From: Chlorokybus atmophyticus
Taxonomy: Eukaryota > Streptophyta > Chlorokybophyceae > Chlorokybales > Chlorokybaceae
Direction: 5' to 3'
Assembly (NCBI GenBank): GCA_009103225.1
Contig: RHPI01001737.1
Location: forward strand, 248,001-312,000
Length of the DNA stretch: 64,000 nucleotides
This document shows positions 41,859-53,838 of this stretch, piece after piece. A program made the position numbers and the translations under genes. Below the pieces are notes generated by a model. That model was not told the DNA's origin and searched no databases. It worked only from the letters and a program-made list of their open reading frames with translations. Each line of letters starts with the position of its first letter. Positions within the stretch are counted from its first letter, which is position 1.

Positions 41859-44842
41859 ATGACCTCAACGGCGAGCAGGGGCAGGCCTGCCGCCCTGGCA
41901 CTGGTTGCCTTGCTGCTGCTGCTGACACTCAGCGGCCGTGCAGTCTCCGCAGTGGAGGTCTACCCTTATGGAGAACCCAATGGCGACACCACCGTCGTCA
42001 GGTACACGCCCGCACACGTCCACGCACGCCCACACGTCCACGAGCCCCCAGAAAGTTATGCCCACGCACCCACGTGCAACCCCACCCCCATACGCCCCCA
42101 CACGCCCACGGGCACGCACTCCCACGCACCCACACGCTCACACACAGACACATCCCCAAACACTCACCTACATGCACCCACCCCACGCACACCCCTAAGC
42201 AACTCAACGCATCCACACACCATGCAGGCACACAAAAATACACGCCCGCCTGCCCACTGCCACTGCCACTGCCACTGCCACTGCCACTGCCACTGCCACT
42301 GCCACTGCCACTCCCACACCCACACCCACACCCACTCCCACACCCACACCCACACCCACACCCACACCCACACCCACACCCACACCCACACCCACACCCA
42401 CCCAGGTGCAACGACGCGTACTCGCCTATAATTCCTCTCCCTTTCCCCGTGCCTGTATTCGGCACATCCGGCATCCGCGGCCTCCTTCTCAGTCTCTACG
42501 GCACGATCAACTTCCGTGCGGGTTACGGCTCTCGCGCCTGCTGCCCGCGCGAGTTCCCTCTCGACCCGGCCAAAGACGAGGGCTCCGCCACCATCGCCAT
42601 CTTCTGGGACAACGTCGTGTACTCCAACGACGCCTGCGGCAACGTGACCTACCGCGTGGTGGACGTTAACAAAAGCACACCCACCTCGCTTGCTGTTGTC
42701 GACGCTGATGTGCGCGTGGCCTTTCCCGACAATGAGCTTGTGGACGGGTTCAGCGCCACGGCTGCAGTGGTGGCCACGTGGGCGGACGTGCGCGCGTATG
42801 ATGATCTGTACAATGCTGATGGCACTCGCAAGCCGACGGAAGCGTGGGGAGACCGCGTGAACACGTTCCAGGCTGTGGTGGCCTTCGATGCCAGCCGCGT
42901 CTTCTTCTGCATGCTATACCCGCAGGACGGGTTGCGCTTCGGCGCAAGCCGCTACAACAAATATGGTGTGATGCTGTTAACTCCACCGGTGTCTTGAGAA
43001 CAACACCATGTTGACATCATTGACAATGCAGGACTTGCCGGGTTTGATGGCGGGGATGGCGTGCGCTCGTTCGCATTGCCCGGCGCATCAACCAATGTTA
43101 TCACAGACTTACCTCACACCTCCAATGTTGGCCAGGTGCCTTATTGTGTCTGTTCAGATGAGTCACCCGGGTGTCACCTGCGCACTGACCCACTTGTATT
43201 CGGCAGCCCGGCAAATGGTGCTTTGGATTGAACTCCACTTACACGGCCGGCGTGCCAACCAACGTCAACAGCGTGTAAGCGTGTTTTTGACTTGAGACCG
43301 CTACTGCTGCATGAGATGAAAGCACATCCAACATGACATGCGTGGGCTTGCGTGTGTGCACAGCCTAGGTGGCCCGTACTCGGTGCTCGCGTGCGGCACG
43401 CTGTCCGTCTCAGCCACAGCCGGCACCAACGGCTGCGGGATGAACCACGTGCTCGAGTGGGACTTTGACAACGACGGCGCCTTTGACGACGCCACGAGTG
43501 CCCGTCCCGTGCTGGACGCGGCCCGTCTAAAGCTGGCGCCGGGTGTCCACACCATCCGCGTGCGTGCGAGTAGTGTTGGAGGCTGCGGTCTGTCTTCCAA
43601 CCCCGCGCAGGTGCTTAGCACCACCGTTACCGTTGCCCGCGAGAACCCGCAGCCCACAATTGTGAGAGTCACGGCGGTGCCCGAGAGCGGCAACGCCAAA
43701 GCCGTTGTTGGGGAGAGTGTGGCCATCTCTGTCCTCACCAGTTCGAGCTGCCTGCCTGTGACGGTCACTGTCGATTGCGGTGCCGACTCTGTCCTGGTAA
43801 TATCTCTAACTCTCTCTTTTGTGGCACAGACACACGCTCCCACACATGCACTCACCTACACACGCACGCAGATTTGCGCTTGATCATGTATCTTCTTTGT
43901 ACAAGATGCGCATGCATGTGCAGGGTCTTCGTGCAGACACTCCCGCAACGTACGTTCAGAACTGCAAGTATGAAACCGCGGGTGTCAAGCAAGTCACCGC
44001 CACCTTAAGCCAGTATGGCAATGTTGTCGTCTCGCGCACCATTAGCATCCAGATTGACGACTTCAAGCCGATGTGCCCGCCAACCATGTGAGCAGCTCTC
44101 AACACCCAGTACTAGTTTTATATGTCAACACTAACTGAACACGTGTATGTATGTGGTGTACACATGTGTACACACGCACACATGCACACAGCGCATTCTT
44201 GGAGGGGCGCGTGCTCGGCCGGCAGTCGTGCACAGCGTCGACATGGAACGTCCAGGGCTTCAGATGCAACTACCCGAGCGGCGTGCTCAAGCCGAGCACG
44301 ACGCTGTACTCGGCATTCGCCAGCCGCGCCTCGCAGGACGCAGCCACCATCAAAGGCATCTACGGGGAGCGCACCATCGCTCAGGCCCTGCACGCCCGCA
44401 ACACCGCCAGCCAGGTGCGCGTGTGTGCACGCCGTGCTGTGTTGTGCGTTTGTGACAGTACAACGACAGTACGCTGGGTGTTTGGACAGTTGGATAGGCT
44501 GGCGCACGAGGCCGCGGCGGCGCTGCTCAACTCGCTGACATGCATCTACCCTGCGTGTCCCAACGCCATCAAGCTCGCGTTCAGGCACGCTCTCTCGCGG
44601 GGCCAACTTTGCCGAGGGTGAGTGTACACCAGATGCAACGGGCAATACATACAACTCTACATGCACATGCGACTGCACAACTGCTGTGTCCCCCGCTCGC
44701 ATATGACGCGACGAGTATCACTCGTCGTTGACCACGATGCCCATATGTTGCTGTTTTGCGTGCAGTGGCGCAAGTGCTCCAGAAGTTTACGAACTACAAC
44801 AATGACAACCAGATCAGATGCCCGCTGTCAGCGTATTGCTGA
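41859..44842 (+). CDS. Secreted NIDO-PKD domain protein, 9 exons
   Basis: Exons inferred from GT-AG signals and phase: 41859-42001, 42406-42965, 43032-43135, 43207-43274, 43364-43796, 43924-44087, 44192-44414, 44490-44617, 44766-44842. About 632 residues. A signal peptide (ALALVALLLLLTLSGRAVSA) is followed by a NIDO (nidogen-like) domain spread over exons 2-4 (YSPIIPLPFPV; IAIFWDNVVYSNDAC; NTFQAVVAF; AGFDGGDGVRSF; TSNVGQPGKWCF). A PKD-like Ig domain is in exon 5 (EWDFDNDGAFDDA), then a Cys-containing C-terminus with EAAAALLN and CPLSAYC. Such architectures occur in extracellular matrix and adhesion proteins. A cell-wall or surface role is inferred. The phases of exons 1-8 agree. The last junction needs one base changed in the GGGG at 44599-44602, so an indel there is likely. 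Splicing exon 2 at 42965 avoids the TGA at 42995. Confidence 0.75.
42253..42403 (+). repeat. (CCACTG)n and (CCCACA)n microsatellite in intron 1
   Basis: About ten ccactg units followed by about fourteen cccaca units run up to the acceptor cccag at 42401-42405. A C-rich tract directly before the acceptor may serve as its polypyrimidine-like region. Frames through it (HTHT..., GVGV...) are not coding. Confidence 0.85.
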
Positions 44843-45214
44843 ACAACAGCACACACACCAACACCAAACAACCCGTTGAGGGGCTTCGTTAACAATCCCT
44901 TGCGGCTAACAGTGCTTTTTTGATAGCATTTTGCCTGTAGACATAAACCGGTGCCGCCGCAGCGGTGTCACCGCAGCAGACTTGTCAATATATATATACT
45001 CCTAAGGATGCAGACAACACGATAGTATAGTGCTGCTTGACTAATGATACAAAACGAGAGAGCCTTGAAAGAAGTGACATGCGAGTGCTGTGATGTGTGT
45101 GTCTAGCAGTGGGTCTGCCTGCGTGCCTTGCCCTACACCACAAAGCGACACACACCGAGCCGAGAGAGAGAGCAAGTTGTATCATCCGCAGTGTGCCTGC
45201 GATGCACGTTGCTC
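44843..45214. other. Intergenic region between two convergent genes
   Basis: It contains the shared 3' side of the NIDO gene (+) and the D27-like gene (-). A TATATATATA stretch lies near 44989. No polyadenylation signal could be assigned with confidence; a chlorophyte-type TGTAA occurs near 44936 as tgtaga only. Confidence 0.4.
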
Positions 45215-47052
45215 TCACTCCACTTGGGGGCACTGGCGCGGTATGGTGTTGAGCTTGGCGGCGGTGGGACAAACGGCGAGACATGACGTGGCGAGGGCAG
45301 GGTCGTTTTCGCGTGTTGGCGGGGCCACCCCGAAGCTGAACTGGCAGCTAAAGTCCTCATAGTTGGGTTCCATGAGCAGGGGGACGCCCATGTCGCGCAT
45401 CATGAACGCCTGCGTGGGCATCTTGCACGTGTGCACGCAAATGCCCGCACACCCGGTCTGCTCCAGGTACCGGCACTTCTCCACAAGGACGCCCGCGTTA
45501 TCAATGACGCGGTTGTTATCGGGGAGCGTGACGGGGGTGAGCTTGCAGGGCCCCATCAGCCACTCGCATGACCATTTGGTCACGCGCGCGGTGAGCACGG
45601 CTGCCGGCACGCCCCCGCCCAGCGGGCTGATCAGAGCCCTGAACAGCGGCAAAAGCAGCGGCGGAAACAGCGACTGCAGCACCCTCCTCTGAGATGATGA
45701 ACACCAATCACAACATCATCGCTGGCGTAGACATGCGTGTGCATGTCTCACACACCCACACGCACACGCGCGCACAAGCACGCACGCACTGTTACATTTG
45801 CATTCTGCAGCAGCAGCAGCAGCATCAGCAACAAGCACGGCCAGGGGCATACCGTTTTCTCTTCGACGTTATACCGCCTTTTGGAGCTGGCCAGCAAAGC
45901 GCGCGCTGACTCCACCAGCCCCGCGTATCCTGCCAGCGGTGAGTCCCGCCCCACCTCCTGATCACGCAAAGCATTGCTTGTCATTAGCTGAAGAACTTGA
46001 ATTGCATGTGTGCGTGAAACTCACGTGAGCTATCGCAAGTCGGAAGCGGGAGAGGAAGAAGCGGTCCAGAGGCGTGAACGCGGCGTCCACTGGTTCCGAT
46101 GTCGAACCAGACTGCCCTGACGTCAATGGCCCTGACACTGATGCCTGTGTGTTGAGTCCCCAGATGTTGGACCCTGAGTGTGCACAACGGATACACACTC
46201 ACGTGCGTAGTCATTGCCTGTGTCTCATAGATCCTGGAATGCGAGTTTACTGCTTCTGTGGCTCTGGTGGTTGTTATGTATTGCTTGACATAACCGCGTA
46301 TACATCGCAGGACAGACTGTACAAGCTTTACATGCCGTGCTAAGGACTTGTGCAGGAGACACCACACTGGATTGCATGCATGTGGTATCCAGCCATCGAG
46401 GTAGCAAGCAGAGCGCAGCAGCTAGATCACTGTCAAGCATACGACAGACACACGCAGGTGACATAACCACAGGAGAGGCTGCCATAGAATTATGTTCTCT
46501 AGGCAATGGCAATGGGGCAGAGGTAGGCGGGGGTGCACGGCCACAAAAAACAGCAAGCGATGCTGGGCAAACAGCATGCATGCAATTGACCAACCTGTAG
46601 CAGGTTGGCGATTTTAGCATGTTGTCTTTGTGCTCTCTTCCAGAAAACAATTCTTTTGTATGTGTACAAACGGCTGAGGTGGGCATGCAGGCATGCACTT
46701 AGTGCCATACACGTTCATCGTGGCCCACATACAGCCCAACAACACTCGTCTACCAAAGCCAACATAACTGTTCGTGTGCGCATGTGAGAGCGGATACAGA
46801 GCAAGTCACTCCATTCCATGAGTTTCATTAAGGCTCAAGCAAGAAACATAGAAACTGCCTAACGACAACCCTCACTCCGCTCTCTGCCGCCCCACAAAAA
46901 CACACCTGCGCGTGTGACGAGGCTGGCCAGGCCGCACTGCTGCCGCCGCGGCTGCGGCTGTGGCTGCCATTGGGGCGCCGGCGTCCGCTGCGGGGACGTG
47001 CCTGCCACAGGCTGACGGGCGCCACAAACTCCGCCGCCGCCGCCGCCGCCAT
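45215..47052 (-). CDS. D27-like: DWARF27-like beta-carotene isomerase, 4 exons
   Basis: Exons read from splice signals: 47052-46906, 46144-46025, 45957-45853, 45688-45215, all in phase 0, about 281 residues. Exon 1 (MAAAAAAEFVAPVSLWQARP, Arg/Ser-rich) looks like a plastid transit peptide. The rest follows the D27 family (DUF4033): FTPLDRFFLSRFRLAIA, YAGLVESARALL, RRVLQSLFPPLL, EKCRYLEQTGCAGIC, CKMPTQAFMMRDMGVPLLM, PNYEDFSCQFSFG, with the conserved cysteines present. In plants D27 is an iron-containing plastid enzyme that isomerises all-trans to 9-cis beta-carotene on the way to strigolactones. Algal members may act on other carotenoid bonds. Exon 1 assignment is the weakest point because intron 1 is 761 bp and could hide another exon. 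Convergent with the NIDO gene. Confidence 0.75.
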
Positions 47053-49000
47053 TAACGCCGCAGCTGGTTGACAAGGAGCGTGTGCGCTTTTGCCACCAGC
47101 TTGTTGTTGACTAACAAAGCAGCAGCACCAGCGCAACCCCGGTACTTTACGTACGCATGTATGATGCTGCTTGATCAGTCCTTCGGAGTTCATGGTGCAG
47201 GTGTAGTGCAGAGTGCGTAACAGTTGAGCATAGGCAGGGATTGAGCATGTCTCCAGCGCACAGACTGTCACCAGACAAGCCCACTGTTCGCTTGCTTCTA
47301 CGCACTCTTGTATACAAAAGATCTGGAGCTGCACTGCGGGCATGCATATGGTCTATACAAAGCAGATGCGTGCTTGTGCACGCAGTGACTCACACTCCAG
47401 CCAACACACACAGTCAGCTACATGTATACAACACCCGATCACACAGGGCTAGTCACTCAGCACTAGCTTATAGTAGCACTATTGCCCATGCACCCTGTTG
47501 GTCATGCATGCATATGATGTTTACCTGCTCGATGCGGGCAGCGTCAGACGATGGTTGTACAATAAACGCAGTGTGCAACAACCCCTCTCCACCCCCCTCC
47601 CCACTGCTCTGCCTCTTTCCGTCCTCTCTTGCTGCCTGCGGCGCCGGCACTGTGCGTATGGTCAAGAAGGGAAGCAACACCAAGGTCATCTATGCCAGCC
47701 ACCTGTCACAGCGGCCATGCAGCTGTAACAGGTGGCTGGTAGGGGCTTACCAGCACAGTGCACTGCCTTGCAAAGAGTACATGCAGTGACCGAGTGTTGA
47801 GCAAGTGGGTGTTGAGTATTGTATGCGTGTACGCATATTCTCTGCATTGTTCGCCACATACAAGATGTACTTGAGAGCGTTGGAAAAGCGTGTGTATATA
47901 ATTTGGTACGCTTAGCGCAACTGTAAGATTGCCACTACAGGCATGCATGATCAATGGCTGCAGTGTATATAAGGGGTATGGTACGGTGGCAGCATGCATG
48001 TTGTGGACAATGCGAATGGCATGCATCAGCACAAGCATACACGCTTTACACATCAAATTTAACCATTGGGCTAGTTCTATGGCTGCTTGCTACACTATAC
48101 CAATGCTAGCCCGCCCCGTTAGACATACAAGCATGCATTCAGTTAGTACCTGCTCACAAGGGCGCTGGTCAATCCGTTGTCAACCACGGCCACAGCTGCA
48201 ACAGCATCAACATGCAGGACGACTCCCCCCTCTCCCTCCGCTCCCTCTGCCTCCTCTCAGCCACTACTGCGGGCTGCTGCGTGCCGCGGTTGTCAACAAC
48301 TCTTGCCGCGCAGTGCTCACGTCAGCACTGCGCTGGGCAGGGACCTTTAGGTCGTACGCTGGGGCTGTGCTGCTGTGCTGGTTAGGTGCAGCTGGTAGGG
48401 TTGGGTGATGGGGTTGTGTCGTGCACAACATTGAAAGAGAGAAGGAATGAGCTGTAACAGCTGCTAAAACCTCCTCTGAAGTAAATTGCTCAATTTACTA
48501 TCTGAACACAGTAGGTAAGGAGGTGACTATAGTAGCCAACAGTGATCACCACCATTAGCGGCGGCAAACATACGTCGAAATGATGGTGTATGCGCAGGCG
48601 TACAAACACTGCAGCGTAAGGCCGCATTAAGTGCACATACCAGTCACTTGTTTTGCTAATGTTTTGCTATGCACACACCATCCACCCTCTATGCTATGTT
48701 ACCATGCAATATGTTGTGAGCATTACCATCTCTAGACACCTTCCAGTATTACACCAAGTTGTAACGTTGGCTAATGAAACGGAAAGGCAAGATATGGTAT
48801 ACAACCACTGCAAAAGCGCTCATCTCCAACTTGGAACTAGTACCCAGTACCCAACACACCGGGGAATATTAACTCACATTGGGTAGCAGCAACAGGTCTA
48901 ATATACACACTAAAGTGCGCACGGCACTACAATCGGCAACTCAACCACTACATCACACAGCAGAAGTTCTGTCTGCAAAAGAATCATAACACCACGGATG
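47053..49000. other. Intergenic region, no gene recognised
   Basis: Between the D27-like start and the PPR gene end. Scattered frames of up to 180 codons (for example 47241-47789, +) share no similarity I recognise. One short stretch, VRMVKKGSNTKVIYASHLSQ at 47654-47713, looks protein-like but is isolated and runs into a hairpin. Rich in gcatgc words. Confidence 0.45.
47695..47739. repeat. 18-bp inverted repeat with 9-base loop
   Basis: CCAGCCACCTGTCACAGC (47695-47712) pairs with GCTGTAACAGGTGGCTGG (47722-47739) with one mismatch. It would form a stable hairpin in either strand. Whether it is a target-inversion footprint or an RNA structure is not known. Confidence 0.6.
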
Positions 49001-51617
49001 TCAACTGGTGAAGCCCAAACTGCTGAAGTCGTCTGGCCCTTGGCGTGGGGGGCCCAACATGGCTGAGAGGGTAGACAGCGTGCGGGGTTCAGGTCTCAAG
49101 CCAGAGAGCTGCAGGCGCTCGAAGAAGCTTCTTGCGGCCTCAAACTCCCCAGCACGCGCGCATGCGGTGATGATTGAGCTGTAGGTCACAACATCCGGGA
49201 CAGTCCGTGCGTCCACCATGCGGTTGAACAGCTCTGCAGCCTTGCGCCACTGCCCGGCTGTACCGCATGCAGTAATGAGGCTGTTGTATGTCACCACATT
49301 GGGCTTGCAGCCAGCGCGTTGCATGTGCTCAAACACGTCCCACGCCTTCTCCCAACAGTCTGAACGCCCATATGCGGTAATCATAGAGCTCCATGTCACA
49401 ACATCTGGCCGCACTCCTGCCACTTGCATCATGCTGAGCAGTCGCTCTGCCTCCCCCACCTTGTGGGTGTTGGCACAAGCGGTGATCAGCGTGTTGAATG
49501 TGACCTGCAGGAACACATACAATCTTGAGCACAACGTCCAACTGATGCACAAGCCAGGAGACAGCTTGCAGCAACAGCAACAATCAACTTACCACGTTGG
49601 GGCGGCAGCCAGCGGCTTTCATCTGTTCAAAGAGCTCCAGCGCGAGGTCTGCTTGCCGGCCTCTGGCGCAGGCTGAAATCACGGAGCTCCACGTGAAGAC
49701 GTCCGGTTGGCAACCAGATGCGCGCATGTTGTTGAAGACCTTCACTGCCTGCTTCCACTGGCGTCCCTTGTCACAGGCCGCGATGAGACTGTTCCATGTA
49801 AACAGGTTGGGGGCGCAGCCATGGTCCAGCATATCCTGCAGAACCACCAGAGCCCGCTCCCACAGGCCCTGCTGTGCGTACGCTGAGATGAGGGTGGAAT
49901 AGGACACCACATCGGGCTGCACACCATCCACCACCATGCTGTTGAACAGCATTTCGGCGCGCTGCCACTGCCCACCCTTGCCACAGGCAGAGATGAGGTT
50001 GGAGTACGTCACGACATTGGGCTCAATGCCCGCCGCCTTCATCTGCTCGAAAGCACGCAGTGCAACCTCCCACTGGCGCCCCTTCTCGCATGCATTGATC
50101 AACACGTTGTATGTCACAATGTTGGGCGGGATACCCTCCTTTTGCATGCGCGAGAAGGCAGCCATGGCAGCCTCCCACTTGCGCCCGCGAGCGAGCGCTG
50201 TGATGAAGAAGTTATAAGAAGATCTTGTTGGCTTGAGACCTGTGGACTCCATGTGCTCAAAAGCACGGATAACGTCCTGCCACCGCCCGGCCTTCTCACA
50301 GACGTTCATGATCACATTGTATGTGATCTGCGTGGGCTTGCAGTTTTGCTGCTGCATAAGACTGAACAGCCGCAGCGCATCATCACATCTGCCCGCCTTG
50401 CCCACAGCCCCAATCAGGCTGGTATATGTCACACCGGTAGGCTTGATACCTCCACTCTCCATCTCATAGAACACCTCCAATGCACGATCAGTCATGCCCG
50501 CTTTCCTGAAAAGCGGAGCAAGCAGTCAGCACCACAATTCGCAGCAGTGCACACACCAACTGCTTGACATTTCAAGTTGACCGTCAGCACTCACCCCAGT
50601 ATGGATATCATGGTTGTGTAGATAAACACATTGTAGTTACCCCCGCACGCAGTTTTGGCCCAATCAAACACCTCAACTGCTCTCGCAACATTGTTGGCCT
50701 GACCCAGGCGTCTCAACAGCTCATTCACTGTTCGCTCCCGCAATGGCACAGATGTGTTTACCAACACCTAATAATCAACAAGCAAATATAAGACAAAATG
50801 CAGGTGCCAAAGAAACATCTGATCGATTGTATGCATGTACACACACCTCTGCGGCTGGAAGGTCAGACGGCAGCTCCAGCAATTGGGTTGCGAGCTGTGC
50901 AACGCGAGGGACGCCCGTGCTGGGCCGCTCAGACCAGCTTGAACTTGGCCGCGAGCTTGCCTCCTGCATGCTCTGAATGCACTCCTGATAGTCATCATCC
51001 CCAAACTCAGACAGCAGGTCCTCAGCCATGCCGTAGGATAGGTGGTCATCCGGCACATCCTCAGCGGCACCCATGGGCGCAGGTTGCCTCTGGACAGCGC
51101 GCATACTGGCAGGCATGTCATCGCGCATGGCGAAAACACCGACAGCACCAAACTGTGGGCTGCCAACGACATCCTCATCCTCGTCAATGCTGCCAGGAAG
51201 TGTTGTAGGTGCAGCAGCATCACCAATGTCAACAACAATGGATGCATGCTTGCGCAGGCTCTTCACGTAATCAACCGGCCGGCTCTCGTGTGAGGCCGGC
51301 CTTGCGGGTGTAGCAGCCGTAGCTGAGGATGCGGGTGGGCCCAGGTTGGGAAGCTGCGTGGGTGTTGGGCCAGAAAAGGGTCCACGTGGGGAGGGTGCTG
51401 TCCAGGAGGACGATGACAATGCTGGCCGCACAGCTGAACTAGCTGCTGACCAAAGGGATGACAGCGCTGTGGAATTGCCCGCGGGACCTGGTCTGGCTCT
51501 CAGCGCGGCTGTGGCGGCCTCCCCTGCAGCTGCGCGCGCCGCTGCAGACTGCCAGTATGAGAAAGTAGGTCTGTCGCCAGCTGTGGGCACCAGCATGCCC
51601 GATGGAAGCGACGCCAT
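49001..51617 (-). CDS. P-class pentatricopeptide repeat protein, 4 exons
   Basis: Exons 51617-50847, 50767-50595, 50505-49593 and 49504-49001 join in phase to about 786 residues. The start is the ATG at 51617 (MASLPSGMLVPTAG); further upstream the frame has no better Met. Residues 1-130 are Ala/Ser/Pro-rich and could be an organelle transit peptide. Exon 2 carries ERTVNELLRRLGQANNVARA. Then about 13 consecutive 35-residue PPR motifs follow, almost all of the NVVTYNxLIxAC type (GRQWEVALRAFEQMKAAGIE; PNVVTYSNLISACGKGGQW). P-class PPR proteins bind specific organelle transcripts and stabilise or process them. No E/DYW editing domain or SMR domain follows. The regular spacing and the absence of stops suggest an intact gene. 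Confidence 0.85.
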
Positions 51618-52159
51618 GTGTAAACCTGCTTGCTCCGACAAGTCCTACACGAACGCCTGCTTGACAAAATAGCCAAACAACCAGATTCAGCAATCACCTT
51701 AAACTACCTGCTGAAACAGGGCAGGGCGAGGAAATGATTGTGTTGGCCACAGCTACTATAGTGATGTTGACGAGTGAACTACCGTGGTAATCGCAAATCC
51801 CCAGAAATGATGAGGTAAGCACTGGCATGTGACGCTTATGTGATGTCTGAATGCGTCTGCCACAAATAGTGTGCGTATGTGACGCTGCATGCAACAAACA
51901 GTGCAACTGCAACTGTAACACTCAAACAATACCAGCAGGCACGCACAACTTTTAATACAACCAAGCACGGTAGACGACTATGCAGCCATAAGCACAGCGA
52001 CCACAGCACACCAAAAATGTACTGCCTATTCACCTTACCTGTAAACTTTGCAAACCCCAACGACGAGGTAGCAAAACTCCGCCCACCAACTCAGGTATGC
52101 TCCGCTTCACTCACACCTGAACCTTTTGCTGCACCCGCTGGCCTACACCGCCGGCGGAT

Positions 52160-52507
52160 GTGCTTTCCCCTATGACAAAAACCCTAAGCTCCGCCGCCGT
52201 CACCGCCGCCACCTTCCTGTTTGCCACCGCCGCAGTTGTGCGCTGTTTTGATGACGCGAGCGCGAGTGACGGCGCAAAGCCGTATCACCAGCCTGCGCAA
52301 ACTGACGGTCTGTCGTGGCCCAATCGCAGCGCGGCTAGTGCGTATTCCGGGCTACGGGTACGCTCGACGGACGTCACGATACTTGTTAAGATACGCGTTG
52401 CAGGCCCGCGGCCCGCCTGGTACGCTCTGGAAAAGTGTCGAGGTCATCGCTTCAATCGCGTTCGTTGCCATTTCGTCACCGAACGTCTAAGAACATACGA
52501 GACGTAA
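52160..52507 (+). other. Possible small open frame, divergent from the PPR gene
   Basis: The frame begins MLSPMTKTLSSAAVTAATFL, with a hydrophobic Ala-rich start like a signal or transit peptide, and runs for 115 codons without recognised domains. A GT donor-like gtacgctc at about 52359 could end a first exon. It may be the first exon of an unrecognised gene or non-coding. 52510-53390 shows nothing else. Confidence 0.2.
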
Positions 52508-53389
52508 CGTCACCATACAACGAGCTCCGAGACAGAGCTTGATTGTTATGTTAGGCTTGCTCAACGTGCGGTTACGGCAAGGTACATGTTTACCGGGCTC
52601 GCGCGAGCGGATGGGCACACGCAGGGGAAAGTGCGTCAGCAGCCGGCACGCTCTCCGATTCGCGAGGTTGCCACGTTGACGGTAACGGTTTTTGCGAGGG
52701 GTCCGGCAGTTGATGACGTCCTTCGCGCGAAGCGTACAGAGGGTATCGCACACTGTCTTTTCCCGCGCTGGATGGGAGGTACCGCCGCAGGAGGACTCCG
52801 GCAGGACACCAACTCGATGAGGTACGCACGGTAAATATGTGCCCGAGATACAATGCACACATACTTACACTTCGCAGATTGTATCGGGGATCTGATTTTT
52901 ATATCGGTCTGGTGTCAGCAGCAGGCGAGATCAGCCTTCGGGGCACCGGAGTGTTGATACGTTCTCACGGATGGGAAATACACTCATGTATGCAGACAGA
53001 GTGAAAAATTATCTACATGAAATGGCGCAACTTTCTATCTAACTTGTGGTTTATTTGGAGCAGTGTAGCGCCGGCTGGCCTGGCACAGAACGGCGGCAAC
53101 ACAGCCGGGCATCAACCGTACTGTTTCTCAATTTCGGACTGCCGATGCCCACCTGCACCGATCAACGCTGATTGCAACGCGCGATACCAAAAAATGCTCT
53201 TCCCATCAAGTTAAATACGGCAGCGTCACTTGCAGGTCACAAAACAGTGTCGCGCACTGCTAATGGGTAAGGTCGAGCGCGAACGGGCAGCATCGTCCGA
53301 AATTACGACCGAAGTTAGGTACACTTACCTTAGTTGCAGAGATACGTATGCCGTTGCCCGGATGAAAGCCGCCCATTTTTACAGAAGCC

Positions 53390-53674
53390 CCCCATCCCTT
53401 TTTATGAAGGGGGCTTGTATTCGGGCGGGGGCTTCTATTGGGAAGGGGGGGCTTCTTCTCGGCGCAAGTTACGCTGTCAACTGGCTGAGTCGCGCGTGTC
53501 AAGCGTAATCCGACACTTGATGCGCGCGAGTCCCACGCAGAACAGCGTAATTTACGCGCGTCAAGTGTAACCCAAGCAGCACAAGAGTCATGTGGGGGGC
53601 TTGTAAGTGTTTACACCCCACCCTTTTCTGCCAGGGGGGCTTGTATTCGCACGGGGGGAGGGGGGGGGGGGGGG
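53390..53674. repeat. G-rich stretch with repeated GGGGGCTTnT words
   Basis: The words gggggcttgt, gggggcttct, ggggggcttc and ggggggcttgt occur within 270 bp, ending in a poly-G run at the gap. The complement AAGCCCCC also precedes the poly-C runs at 1841 and 4013, so these G/C homopolymers may share a repeat origin or simply mark hard-to-sequence tracts. Confidence 0.5.
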
Positions 53675-53830
53675 NNNNNNNNNNNNNNNNNNNNNNNNNN
53701 NNNNNNNNNNNNNNNNNNNNNNNNNNNNNNNNNNNNNNNNNNNNNNNNNNNNNNNNNNNNNNNNNNNNNNNNNNNNNNNNNNNNNNNNNNNNNNNNNNNN
53801 NNNNNNNNNNNNNNNNNNNNNNNNNNNNNN
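53675..53830. other. Assembly gap (156 N) inside a poly-G tract
   Basis: Flanked by G on both sides (53661-53674 and 53831-53838). Size is not reliable. Confidence 0.95.
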
Positions 53831-53838
53831 GGGGGGGG

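Noticed and set aside
41998-42474. Minus-strand Gly/Cys- and Trp/Val-repeat frames opposite the NIDO gene
   Set aside because: Shadows of the CCACTG/CCCACA microsatellite in intron 1.
42995-42997. In-frame TGA in the NIDO domain as a selenocysteine or readthrough codon
   Set aside because: A 66-base GT-AG intron (42966-43031) removes it, restores the domain (KYG joined to LAGFDGG) and keeps phase, which is simpler. No selenocysteine element was seen.
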